From Cyclobacterium xiamenense (GTDB lineage Bacteria > Bacteroidota > Bacteroidia > Cytophagales > Cyclobacteriaceae), in NCBI RefSeq assembly GCF_009467825.1, contig NZ_WIOK01000007.1:1-64000 (forward strand): a stretch of DNA of 64,000 nucleotides, in the 5' to 3' direction. A program made the translations under genes and the position numbers. Positions 45,315-54,371 of this stretch are shown here, piece after piece. The notes under the pieces are model-generated. The model saw nothing but the letters and a program-made list of their open reading frames with translations. It did no database searches and had not been told where the DNA came from. Position 1 is the stretch's first letter, and each line of letters begins with the position of its first letter.

Positions 45315-47198
45315 ATGTGTGGACTTAGTGGATATTTTCTAAAAAATGGGGGAGAAACAAATTCTGCCACCATGTTATCGATGTTGGCGATACAACGTCA
45401 TCGGGGACCCGATGACTCCGGCGTGGCAGGAATTGACATGCGAAGTGGTAGGATAGAGAAATTGGATGGTCATGTTTTGTCTACGTTTGAAACGAAACCG
45501 AACCTTGTTTTTGGCTTTAATCGGTTAAGCATCTTAGATGTAAGCCATGCCGGACATCAGCCCATGATAAATGAGGATGCGAATGTAGCGCTGATGATGA
45601 ACGGAGAGGTGTACAATGCGTTTGATTTCAAATCATCCCTGATAGACAAAGGGTATCGGTTTGAGGGGAATAGCGATACCGAGGTAGTGTTGAACCTCTA
45701 TCTGGAATATGGTCTCGATGGGATGCTTGACCGATTGAATGGCATGTTTGCACTGGCAATATTTGATGGCCGGAAGGGATCGTTGTATTTGATTCGAGAC
45801 CGGGTGGGTATCAAGCCACTGTATGTGCTGACCGATCGGAATTATATTGCGTTCGCCTCTGAAATAAAGAGTTTCAAAGCACTACCACAGGTGGAATTAG
45901 CATTGGATGAGTCAAAGCTGTCCGAGTTCCTGCTATTCAGAAACGTGATTAACCAGACGCTTTTTAAAGATATCGTCAATATTACACCGGGAACCTATTG
46001 GGAAATTCCTGCTTCCGGCGAAATCAGTGAGTTTTGCTATTACGATATCCGCAAAGAAGGCGGGCAATCTACTGCAGTTGGTCAAAAAGAGCTTGAAGCA
46101 GCATTACGAAATTCAGTAAGCAGGCAAATGATCAGTGATGTAAAGCTGGGCTGCCAACTTTCCGGCGGCGTAGATTCTTCGCTGGTAACAGCTTTTGCGG
46201 CATCCACTTTACCTAAAGGGTCTTTGGAGACGGTTTCCATCGTGTTTAGTGAGGAAAATTTTTCCGAAAAAAAGTACATGGATCGGGTGGCAGCTGATTT
46301 TCAACTTCTGTCGCACCAATTCAACTTGGATGCCTCCGCCTATTTGAACCTGATTGATGAGGCGGTATGGCATTTCGAGCAGCCCTTGAATCACCCAAAC
46401 ACCATTGGTATCAAACTATTGAGCCGTGAAGCAAAAAAGCACGTGACGGTATTGTTGAGTGGAGAAGGCGCGGACGAGGCGTTGGCCGGGTATCGTAGGT
46501 TTTTGCCAGGTTGTGCAAAACTACTTTCCCTAACAACTTTAAAGAAAGCAATAAAAAACCGGGGGTACTTTCTTCCATTCGTTCGTGTATGGGGAGAGGA
46601 AATCTCGCGCTACGTATTGCAAACCGCCTTCGGAGATCTTGCGGTTGCAAAAGCCATTTATCCCAGATTTTCCGTTCGCAGCGCACTCCAACGCCGCAGC
46701 GCTATCTGGCATTCGATTGAGGATAGGTCTTCAAAAAAGAAACGCAAGTACGAGTTGTTGACCTACCTGCCTGATTTACTGATGCGACAGGATAAAATGT
46801 CCATGGCACATAGCATTGAGAACCGCGTTCCATTTTTGGACAACGAAATGTTAACGGCCGCGATGCAAGTAGACGATGCACTGCTAATTCGAAAAAAAAG
46901 AGGAAAATGGGAAGGCAAGTTCCTTTTGAAAGAGCTATGTATGGAGCTATTTGACGAGCACTTCGCTTACCGGGATAAAATGGGCTTTGGCATTCCGCTC
47001 AAATCGTTTTTTTCCTCCATTCCTTTTCAGACCCGGTGGGAACGAGAGTTGTTGCCAGGTATTCAGAAAAGAGGCATTTTTAATTCGAAACCACTTGCCC
47101 GATGGATGAAGAACCCGGGAGCAATGACTGCTGAAAAACTGGATGCTATTTGGTTGATGGTGGGATTCGAGATTTGGGCAAACCAATACATTGATTAG
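45315..47198 (+). CDS. asnB: Glutamine-hydrolysing asparagine synthase family amidotransferase
   Basis: This 627-residue protein begins MCGLSGYF, exposing the catalytic Cys2 of the glutaminase domain, with QRHRGPDDSG and LMMNGEVYNAFD. The synthase domain carries the PP-loop QLSGGVDSSLVTAFA and later LSGEGADEALAGYRRF. Besides asparagine synthesis, such enzymes in glycan loci (the WbpS-like group) amidate uronic acids. Given the context, uronamide formation is more likely than amino-acid supply, but this is inference. The ATP-grasp gene follows with no gap. Confidence 0.9.
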   Translation: MCGLSGYFLKNGGETNSATMLSMLAIQRHRGPDDSGVAGIDMRSGRIEKLDGHVLSTFETKPNLVFGFNRLSILDVSHAGHQPMINEDANVALMMNGEVYNAFDFKSSLIDKGYRFEGNSDTEVVLNLYLEYGLDGMLDRLNGMFALAIFDGRKGSLYLIRDRVGIKPLYVLTDRNYIAFASEIKSFKALPQVELALDESKLSEFLLFRNVINQTLFKDIVNITPGTYWEIPASGEISEFCYYDIRKEGGQSTAVGQKELEAALRNSVSRQMISDVKLGCQLSGGVDSSLVTAFAASTLPKGSLETVSIVFSEENFSEKKYMDRVAADFQLLSHQFNLDASAYLNLIDEAVWHFEQPLNHPNTIGIKLLSREAKKHVTVLLSGEGADEALAGYRRFLPGCAKLLSLTTLKKAIKNRGYFLPFVRVWGEEISRYVLQTAFGDLAVAKAIYPRFSVRSALQRRSAIWHSIEDRSSKKKRKYELLTYLPDLLMRQDKMSMAHSIENRVPFLDNEMLTAAMQVDDALLIRKKRGKWEGKFLLKELCMELFDEHFAYRDKMGFGIPLKSFFSSIPFQTRWERELLPGIQKRGIFNSKPLARWMKNPGAMTAEKLDAIWLMVGFEIWANQYID

Positions 47199-48224
47199 AT
47201 GATTGCTATTCACAATAGTACCTTTGGGTTTCATCCCCGATGGATTGCGTACTGCGAAAAGCGGGGAATTGCCTATAAATTGGTAAACTGCTATGCCAAC
47301 GACCTCGTGGATCAATTGAGAGAGTGTAGGGCCCTGATGTGGCATTTTAATCAGGGGAATCACCGCGATAATCTCATTGCCAAGCAGGTCTTGTTTGCAT
47401 TGGAGCACACCGGCTTTCAGGTATTTCCAGATTTCCGTACCGCCTGGCATTTTGATGACAAAGTAGCTCAGAAATACCTCTTTGAGGCAATCGATGCGCC
47501 GCTTGTCCCGAGTTACGTCTACTTTTCGCAAGCAGAGGCACTGGATTGGGCGCATCAAGCGACGTTCCCCAAGGTATTTAAATTGAGGAATGGCGCCGGG
47601 TCCCAGAATGTTCGACTCATCCCAACCCGGTCGGAGGCTATTCGAACCATCAACAAAGCGTTTTCTACCGGTTTCCCTAAATACGATTCGTGGGGAAGTC
47701 TACGGGAACGACTGTATAAATTTCGACGAGGAAAAGCCTCGGTACATGAGGTGCTTAAGGGCGTTGCCCGGCTTTTTTATGCACCTCCCTATGCACGCAT
47801 GGGATCCCGGGAAGTGGGGTACGTGTACTTCCAGGATTTCGTTCCGCATAACGATTCGGATATCCGTATCATCGTCATCGGAGGTAAGGCCTTCGGTCTG
47901 AAGCGATTTGTGAGGGAGGGGGATTTTCGTGCATCCGGAAGTGGTAGTTTTGCTTATTCCCGGGACTTGTTCGACATTCGGTGCGTCCAAATTGCCTTTG
48001 ATACCGTGCGACGTTTGAAATTGCAGGTCGGTGTTTTTGATTTTGTTTTTGATTCGGAAAATAACCCGCTAATCGTTGAGGTAAGTTACGGTTACGCACA
48101 TGCCGCCTATGACCATTGTCCCGGATACTGGGATACGCAACTGGACTGGCATGAAGGCAAAACTGTAAAAGAGGAGTGGATGGTGGAATTAATGCTAACT
48201 TGTTTGGAGGTTGAATTCCACTAA
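47199..48224 (+). CDS. ATP-grasp ligase, RimK-like
   Basis: This 341-residue protein has the ATP-grasp pattern: FPKVFKLRNGAGSQNVRLI (ATP-binding lysine and glycine loop), YFQDFVPHNDSDIRIIVIGG, KAFGLKRFVREGDFRASGSG and the metal-binding end VFDSENNPLIVEVSYGYA. It forms amide-type bonds through acyl-phosphate intermediates in its superfamily. Directly adjoining asnB, it may ligate an amino acid to a carboxylate on the glycan. It overlaps the next transferase by 14 bases. Confidence 0.83.
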   Translation: MIAIHNSTFGFHPRWIAYCEKRGIAYKLVNCYANDLVDQLRECRALMWHFNQGNHRDNLIAKQVLFALEHTGFQVFPDFRTAWHFDDKVAQKYLFEAIDAPLVPSYVYFSQAEALDWAHQATFPKVFKLRNGAGSQNVRLIPTRSEAIRTINKAFSTGFPKYDSWGSLRERLYKFRRGKASVHEVLKGVARLFYAPPYARMGSREVGYVYFQDFVPHNDSDIRIIVIGGKAFGLKRFVREGDFRASGSGSFAYSRDLFDIRCVQIAFDTVRRLKLQVGVFDFVFDSENNPLIVEVSYGYAHAAYDHCPGYWDTQLDWHEGKTVKEEWMVELMLTCLEVEFH

Positions 48225-49305
48225 ACGAATTTGCATGGTCATTCATTCGCTTCAAGCCGGAGGCATGGAAAGAGTGATGTCGGAGATCGTAAACCATGCT
48301 GCCTCTCTAGGGACCTACGAGGTGCACGTCGTGCTTTTCGGTGTAAATCCGGAAGTTTTTTATCCATTGGCTGATGGGATTACAGTACATCGACCCCATT
48401 TTAAATTTGATCGTTCGAGATTGTTTATAAGTAGCCTACGGACGCTCTATTTCCTAAGAAAAACCCTCAGCCACTTACAGCCGCATGCCGCGCTTAGTTT
48501 TGGGGAATATTGGAACAGCTTTGTACTGATATCCCTGCTGGGTACAAGTGTTCCTTTGTTTGTATCGGATCGAAGTCAACCAGGAAAGGCGTTGAGCCGA
48601 ACCCAGGAAAGACTACGGAATTGGTTGTATCCGAAGGCAAAAGGTGTGATCGCTCAAACATCGAACGCAAGGCGAATCTATAAAACGAAATATAAGCATC
48701 CGAACATCACCGTGATCGGGAATCCCATACGGCAAATCCTCTCCGGTCCTTATCGGGAAGAGGGACGAGAAAATACGATCCTGATGGTTGGTAGACTGAT
48801 TGCTACAAAGCACCAAGATCGCCTTATTCGGATATTTTTAGAGATTGATGAGCGAAACTGGAAGCTCGTCTTGGTGGGATACGACCACCTCAAGCAAAAC
48901 CATCGTGCACGCTTGCAACATATGATTGATGAAAACGGAGCACAGGATCGAATTTTTCTGGTAGGAAAGCAAGCAAATGTGGATAGTTATTATCTAAAAA
49001 GTAAAATTTTCGCGTTTACATCCAGTTCCGAGGGTTTTCCCAACGTGATCGGAGAGGCATTATCCGCTGGATTGCCCGTAGTTGCGTACGATTGTGATTC
49101 AGGCCCTTCGGATTTAATCCACCATGGCCAAAATGGCTTTTTGGTGCCCGTATTTGACGATAAACGTTTTAAAGCGTGTCTTTCGCGACTTATGCAGGAC
49201 CACTTGTTGCGTACAAAAATGGCAATCAATGCTACCCGAAGCGTAAAAAAATTTAAAAGGGAGAAAATTGCCCAACGGTTTTTGGATTTTCTAGCTCCCA
49301 GATAG
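48211..49305 (+). CDS. Family 4 glycosyltransferase
   Basis: This 364-residue GT-B enzyme has ICMVIHSLQAGGMERVMSEI, VPLFVSDRSQPGKALSR, TILMVGRLIATKHQDRLI and the donor-site ESE-like FTSSSEGFPNVIGEALSAG followed by CDSGPSDLI. The TTG at 48211 is preferred because the first ATG (48235) would cut off the initial beta strand. The order of motifs resembles GalNAc/Glc-type transferases that process lipid-linked sugars. Confidence 0.88.
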   Translation: MNSTKRICMVIHSLQAGGMERVMSEIVNHAASLGTYEVHVVLFGVNPEVFYPLADGITVHRPHFKFDRSRLFISSLRTLYFLRKTLSHLQPHAALSFGEYWNSFVLISLLGTSVPLFVSDRSQPGKALSRTQERLRNWLYPKAKGVIAQTSNARRIYKTKYKHPNITVIGNPIRQILSGPYREEGRENTILMVGRLIATKHQDRLIRIFLEIDERNWKLVLVGYDHLKQNHRARLQHMIDENGAQDRIFLVGKQANVDSYYLKSKIFAFTSSSEGFPNVIGEALSAGLPVVAYDCDSGPSDLIHHGQNGFLVPVFDDKRFKACLSRLMQDHLLRTKMAINATRSVKKFKREKIAQRFLDFLAPR

Positions 49306-49839
49306 GTCTTAGTGGTTTGGTAGGAGTGGATAAGTCATTGTTTAGATAATGTAAAAATTCATCCAGCTACAAGTAAAGTAACGAATGTACCGATTTAGAA
49401 AACCCTTGCGAATGATGATCCGTTTTGATTTTGCTAATAAGATGTTGCGGTAAAGTTTTTTTTGAAAAACGGACAGAGATAGTATTTGAATCAAAGTCTA
49501 TTTAGTCTAATTGGAACCTATATTCAGAAATACCCTATAAACTCGAATAATTAGGTAGTCTAGCGAATTAAAAAGTATTCTCAAATCAGTTACATAACAA
49601 ATAGTAAATCGTTCGATTGGGATCTTGGTTTATGTCGGTAGCAGATTTTATATAAGGTGTTTAAATTGGTTACTTAAAAAAAATAGAATTGAAAAATACC
49701 TAAGCATGAAGATTTATTGCAAAGGAACCCAGAGTTAATGATTTCGATAAAGTATCATTAGGTGATAGGCTAGTTGTTTTTATGAACCTCCATTTTTTAG
49801 CCCTTGATTACAGTTACATTACTGCCTTAATATTGATTG
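49306..49839. other. AT-rich non-coding stretch
   Basis: More than 500 AT-rich bases follow the GT4 gene. I see no convincing gene, promoter pair or terminator hairpin. It merges on the right into the decayed acyltransferase described next, so it probably represents worn-down former coding sequence or insert flank. Confidence 0.4.
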
Positions 49840-50068
49840 ATCAAAGCCTCTAACAGATCTTGGAGTAATTCGTGAAATTAGCGTCGGGAATATGGGATAT
49901 ATTGAAATTAACTTTACTTTATTACCTGGATTAAAGCCTGGTAATAATGGTATCAGCGGAGCGGGAAGTGTTTTGAGGGGGAATATAGATGATTACAGGA
50001 TGTTAACTGAAAATTTGGCAAAAGCCGTGGGGGTATTAGAATTTTTCTTAAAAAATAATGAATCATAG
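49840..50068 (+). pseudogene. Remnant of a hexapeptide-repeat acyltransferase C-terminus
   Basis: After a stop near 49840 one frame reads EISVGNMGYIEINFTLLPG, matching the conserved family pattern P-I-x-I-G-D-x-x-W-I-G-A-N-x-T-I-L-P-G. It continues NNGISGAGSVLRGNIDDYRM and NLAKAVGVLEFF, matching the terminal GAGSVV-x-x-D-x-P-D-Y and NPAKVVG segments. The N-terminal part is missing and hexad positions are eroded, so I call it a pseudogene. An ATG at 49892 could in principle start a 58-residue peptide. It precedes an intact GT4 gene by 27 bases. Confidence 0.68.
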
Positions 50069-50095
50069 TAGCCAAGTTTTTAGTATCGATAAAAA

Positions 50096-51316
50096 ATGAA
50101 AGTCCTTCAAATCAACGCTAACGTGAACTTTGGAAGTACTGGAAGAATTACCGAAGACATCGGTAGTATATTAATAGAGAACGGTCATGAGAGTTTTATT
50201 GCGTATGGTCGGGGAAATCCTTCCAGTAAATCCCAATTAATCAAGATAGGAGATTTTTGGGATATATATGCTCATGGTTTGAAAACCGTGTTGCTCGATC
50301 GGCATGGTTTTGGTTCATCGTATGCTACGAAGCAATTATTACTTCAAGTAGAAAGAATTAAGCCTGATTTGGTAGGGTTACACAATCTTCATGGGTATTA
50401 TTTGAATATTGAGATCTTATTTAATTACCTTAAGAAACTGGATATACCAGTTGTTTGGACGTTGCACGACACCTGGAGTTTCACAGGGCATTGTACTTTT
50501 TTTGATTCAGTGGGTTGTGAAAAATGGAAAACAACCTGTTCTAAATGTCCGAAAACCAGGAGATATCCCTCGTCCTATTTTATGGATCAGTCAAGGAGAA
50601 ACTTTGAGGATAAAAGGAGGGTTTTCAATCATGTAAACAAGCTTCATTTTGTTACGCCGTCTTATTGGTTAAGTGAAAAAGTTCGGCAATCCTTTTTAAG
50701 TACCTATCCATTGAATGTAATACCTAACGGAGTGGACTTGAATGTATTCCAGGGAATTTCTAATTCGCAAATTGCGAATCATAAGAGCAGGTATGGTATT
50801 TCCAAATCAAAAAGGATAATCTTAGGAGTAGCTAATATATGGGATAAACGCAAGGGTTTGGGCGACTTTATTAAATTGCGTAAATTTTTAGGGGAAGCGT
50901 TTCATTTTGTTCTAATTGGGTTAAACCCTTCCCAAATCCAATCCTTGCCTTCTGGAATTTTAGGTATTCGAAGAACAGATAGCGTTGAGGAATTGAAACG
51001 TTGGTATTCATCTAGCGACGTATTTATTAATCCTACCTATCAGGATAATTTCCCAACTACTAATATAGAAGCACTGGCTTGTGGCACTCCCGTTATCACA
51101 TATGACACGGGAGGTAGTCCTGAGGCCATTAATCCCTTAACGGGTATAGTGGTTAAGAAAGGGGATTTTGAAGGTTTACTATCTGCGATTGAAAAGCTTC
51201 TATCCAAAAATAAAGATCAGGTAAAAGCAGATTGTAGAGTAAGGGCTGAGAGGTTATTCAATAAAAACGAAAGATATTTGGATTATCTTAACCTGTATGA
51301 ATCCTTGGTTAATTGA
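50096..51316 (+). CDS. Family 4 glycosyltransferase (WcaC-like)
   Basis: This 406-residue GT-B protein has VLQINANVNFGSTGRITEDI, LVGLHNLHGYYLNIEIL, VVWTLHDTWSFTGHCTFFD and the Cys-containing segment CEKWKTTCSKCP. It ends with INPTYQDNFPTTNIEALACG and GGSPEAI in the donor domain. The HD-W-x-x-TGHC motif is typical of colanic-acid WcaC-like transferases. It is moderately AT-rich and flanked by non-coding stretches, so it may be a separate insertion. Confidence 0.88.
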   Translation: MKVLQINANVNFGSTGRITEDIGSILIENGHESFIAYGRGNPSSKSQLIKIGDFWDIYAHGLKTVLLDRHGFGSSYATKQLLLQVERIKPDLVGLHNLHGYYLNIEILFNYLKKLDIPVVWTLHDTWSFTGHCTFFDSVGCEKWKTTCSKCPKTRRYPSSYFMDQSRRNFEDKRRVFNHVNKLHFVTPSYWLSEKVRQSFLSTYPLNVIPNGVDLNVFQGISNSQIANHKSRYGISKSKRIILGVANIWDKRKGLGDFIKLRKFLGEAFHFVLIGLNPSQIQSLPSGILGIRRTDSVEELKRWYSSSDVFINPTYQDNFPTTNIEALACGTPVITYDTGGSPEAINPLTGIVVKKGDFEGLLSAIEKLLSKNKDQVKADCRVRAERLFNKNERYLDYLNLYESLVN

Positions 51317-51750
51317 AGAATAACTATTTGTATAATTATATCACGAAAAGCGTATGTTGGTTATATTAACTATTTTGGTTGATGAAAGATTAACGAATCC
51401 AATATAGGCCGATCGCTGCTCCAATGGACGAAACAGTATTTCTAGGCTCCCGGTATTCGAACTGATGTGGTCTACAGGGATCGGCTGTCTTTCTGTTCTT
51501 ATTATATGATCTACCACTTGATTATTGCCAAGCCTCTAAATCATCAGTGGGGCAATCAGTACGGTAATAGATCTTTGAATCTGTTTAAAGGGTGTAATTA
51601 GAAGCACACTCACTATGCTGCCGTTGTAGGTAGATAGCTCATAAAGCTTTCCATAGGAATGTGTTTTATTGCGCGTAACCTTACACTTAGCGATATTTCT
51701 TTTTCAGGGACCCATGTTGAATCATTGGTTTCAGATAAATCGATTTAGTT
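51317..51750. other. Intergenic region, possible unidentified remnant
   Basis: These 434 bases lie between the GT4 gene and the second deacetylase. One frame around 51449-51600 stays open and reads TDVVYRDRLSFCSYYMIYHL then NHQWGNQYGNRSLNLFKG, which looks protein-like but matches no family I recognise. It lacks a start and ends in a stop, so it may be another remnant. No hairpin or promoter stands out. Confidence 0.35.
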
Positions 51751-52872
51751 TTGGCTTTATCATTACTAAAACCCCACTTAAAAAACATACTGGGCAAATC
51801 GGTTGCCACAAAGTACCTGATCATCGAATCGGATGATTGGGGATCCATCCGCATGCCTTCGTTAGCCGTCCGCAAACGGCTGCAAGCGGCAGGGATCAAC
51901 CTGGGGAAGGGAGAAGCAGGACGATACAATCGCACGGATACCCTGGCGAGCGCAGAAGACCTGGAAGCACTGTTCGACACCTTAGCGAAGTTTGAGGATC
52001 GGCAGGGAAACCCTCCGGTGGTGACGGCAGTATCTTTGGTAGCCAATCCGGACTTTGACAGGATTCGGGAAGACCGCTTTTCTCGTTACCATTACGAGCC
52101 TTTTACGGACACGCTGCGCCGTTACCGGCGTGAAGATGCGCTACGCTTATGGAGACAGGGAATGGAAGCGAAACTTTTTGTGCCGGAATTTCATGCCCGG
52201 GAGCACCTTAATGTACCTGTCTGGATGCGTATGTTGCAGAATGGGGACATTGCTACCCGCATGGGTTTTGATTTGGGCTGCTGGGGATTTTTGGTCCATA
52301 CGCCTTATCAGATAAGCTATCAGGCAAGCTTTGACCTGGAGCGGAAAGAGGACCTGGATTCCCACCGGGAGGCATTGGAAAGCGGGCTACGGTTGTTTGC
52401 CGCCATTCACGGTTACTCCGCGTCTTTCCTGGTGCCCCCTAACGGTCCGTTTCCCCGGGCATTGGAACAAACCAGTGCGCACATGGGGATTGGGTATATC
52501 GGTGCTTCCAAAGTTCAGGTGGAACCCCTGGGTCAGGGCAAGCACCGCAAACGGCTGCATTGGCTGGGGCAAAAAAATCGGTTCCAACAGCGGTACCTGA
52601 CACGCAATGCTTTTTTTGAACCAAATGCTCCAGGGCAGGATTGGGTGCAATCCTGTCTGAATGAAATAGAACATGCCTTTCTGTGGCGAAAGCCGGCGGT
52701 GATCAGCAGCCACCGCACCAATTATATCGGCAGCCTGGACGAAGAAAATCGGACGAATAGCCTGAAAAAGCTATCGGAATTACTGGCGGCGGTGCTCAAA
52801 AAATGGCCGGATGTAGAGTTTATCACCAGTACCGAATTGGGGCAGTTGATAGATGGTGGCGATGTACGCTGA
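51751..52872 (+). CDS. Polysaccharide deacetylase-like protein (ESDDWG type, copy 2)
   Basis: This 373-residue paralogue of the protein at 43049 shares YLIIESDDWGSIRMPSLAV, VTAVSLVANPDFDRI, YHYEPFTDTLRRY, FVPEFHAREHLNVP and ISSHRTNYIGSLDEENRTNS. The start is a TTG, since a stop lies four codons upstream and the first ATG (51853) would delete the ESDDWG motif. Two copies in one locus suggest two different deacetylation sites or substrates. Higher G+C than the genes on either side. Confidence 0.8.
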   Translation: MALSLLKPHLKNILGKSVATKYLIIESDDWGSIRMPSLAVRKRLQAAGINLGKGEAGRYNRTDTLASAEDLEALFDTLAKFEDRQGNPPVVTAVSLVANPDFDRIREDRFSRYHYEPFTDTLRRYRREDALRLWRQGMEAKLFVPEFHAREHLNVPVWMRMLQNGDIATRMGFDLGCWGFLVHTPYQISYQASFDLERKEDLDSHREALESGLRLFAAIHGYSASFLVPPNGPFPRALEQTSAHMGIGYIGASKVQVEPLGQGKHRKRLHWLGQKNRFQQRYLTRNAFFEPNAPGQDWVQSCLNEIEHAFLWRKPAVISSHRTNYIGSLDEENRTNSLKKLSELLAAVLKKWPDVEFITSTELGQLIDGGDVR

Positions 52873-52918
52873 GCGTATAGAAACGTTCGGAATTACCATC
52901 AAAAAATGAAAAAGAAAA

Positions 52919-54367
52919 ATGCTTTTTAATTCGCTTGATTTTGCTATTTTCTTGCCGATAGTCTTCGTGGTGTATTGGTTTCTGAACAATAAAAGACTGA
53001 GGATTCAAAATATGCTCATTGTTGTAGCAAGTTATGTTTTTTATGGATGGTGGGATTGGAGGTTTTTGTCCTTGATTGTATTTAGTACGATTACCGACTA
53101 TACGATTGGTCTACTACTAAGGAGTGAAGAAAACCAGTTAAGGCGTAAAATTTTTCTTTCGGCAAGTGTCTTAGTTAATCTTGGACTTTTAGGATTCTTC
53201 AAATACTACAATTTCTTTTTGGACAATTTCATTGCAGCCTTTTCATTTTTCGATCAAGAAATACAGGGAAATTCCCTAAATATAATTTTGCCTGTAGGGA
53301 TTAGCTTTTATACATTCCAAACAATGAGTTACACAATCGATGTTTATCACCGAAAATTGGAGCCAACAAAAGACTTAATTGCATTTTCAGCATTTGTTAG
53401 CTTCTTTCCACAATTAGTTGCAGGGCCAATTGAAAGAGCAACACATTTGCTTCCCCAGTTTTACAGAAAACGGACTTTCGACTACTCAAATGCAGTTGAC
53501 GGAATGCGACAAATTCTTTGGGGATTATTCAAGAAGCTTGTTATTGCTGACAATTGTGCCGGGTTTGCTAACCATATTTTTACTAACTCAGCGGACCTGA
53601 ACGGGAGTACGCTTGTTTTAGGAGTTTTGTTTTTTTCCTTTCAGATATATGGTGACTTTTCGGGTTACTCAGATATTGCGATTGGTACATCCAGACTCTT
53701 TGGGTTCAATTTAAACCAAAATTTCGCATTTCCCTATTTTTCCAGAGACGTAGCCGAATTTTGGAGGCGCTGGCACGTATCTCTCTCGAGTTGGTTTAGA
53801 GACTATCTGTATATTCCCTTGGGCGGAAGTCGTGGCAGCAGATGGATGAAAGTAAGGAACACGTTCATCGTCTTTATAGTCAGCGGGTTTTGGCATGGAG
53901 CAAATTGGACATTTATCATTTGGGGGGCTTTACATGCGATTTATTTTTTACCGTTGGTATTGACAAATAGTCATCGAAACAATACGGAGGTCGTAGCCAA
54001 AGGAAATTTTTTCCCGCATATAAACGAATTTTTTTCTATGGTTCTAACTTTTTGTTTAATTGGTTTTGCATGGATATTTTTCAGAGCTGAAAACATTACA
54101 CAAGCTTTGGAATATATTACAGGAATTTTTTCACAGAGTCTATTTAATATGCCAATAATTATTGAAAGGTTTGATTTTGTTATTATTACGTTTTTTCTTA
54201 TTATATTTATTTTTATTGAGTGGATGGGAAGACATAAGAAGTTTCCATTGGAGAAAGTTGATCTTGACTGTTTACCACTACTAAGATGGTCATTTTATAT
54301 ATCGATTTTTACAATTTCATTGTTACTTAGCGGCTCTGAACAAGATTTTATTTACTTTCAATTTTAA
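52919..54367 (+). CDS. MBOAT-family membrane O-acyltransferase (AlgI-like)
   Basis: This 482-residue polytopic protein has the AlgI/DltB-type pattern: MLFNSLDFAIFLPIVFVVYW at the start, LPVGISFYTFQTMSY, QLVAGPIERATHLLPQF, FSGYSDIAIGTSRLFGF, FWRRWHVSLSSWFRDY and the catalytic-His segment GFWHGANWTFIIWGALHA. It would pass acetyl groups from the cytoplasm to the periplasmic face for O-acetylation of the glycan. The SGNH-like gene four bases downstream is the probable partner. Confidence 0.95.
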   Translation: MLFNSLDFAIFLPIVFVVYWFLNNKRLRIQNMLIVVASYVFYGWWDWRFLSLIVFSTITDYTIGLLLRSEENQLRRKIFLSASVLVNLGLLGFFKYYNFFLDNFIAAFSFFDQEIQGNSLNIILPVGISFYTFQTMSYTIDVYHRKLEPTKDLIAFSAFVSFFPQLVAGPIERATHLLPQFYRKRTFDYSNAVDGMRQILWGLFKKLVIADNCAGFANHIFTNSADLNGSTLVLGVLFFSFQIYGDFSGYSDIAIGTSRLFGFNLNQNFAFPYFSRDVAEFWRRWHVSLSSWFRDYLYIPLGGSRGSRWMKVRNTFIVFIVSGFWHGANWTFIIWGALHAIYFLPLVLTNSHRNNTEVVAKGNFFPHINEFFSMVLTFCLIGFAWIFFRAENITQALEYITGIFSQSLFNMPIIIERFDFVIITFFLIIFIFIEWMGRHKKFPLEKVDLDCLPLLRWSFYISIFTISLLLSGSEQDFIYFQF

Positions 54368-54371
54368 AGAA

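Noticed and set aside
46947-47558. Reverse-strand 203-residue frame across the asnB/ATP-grasp junction
   Set aside because: Both plus-strand genes here have complete motifs; the antisense frame has none.
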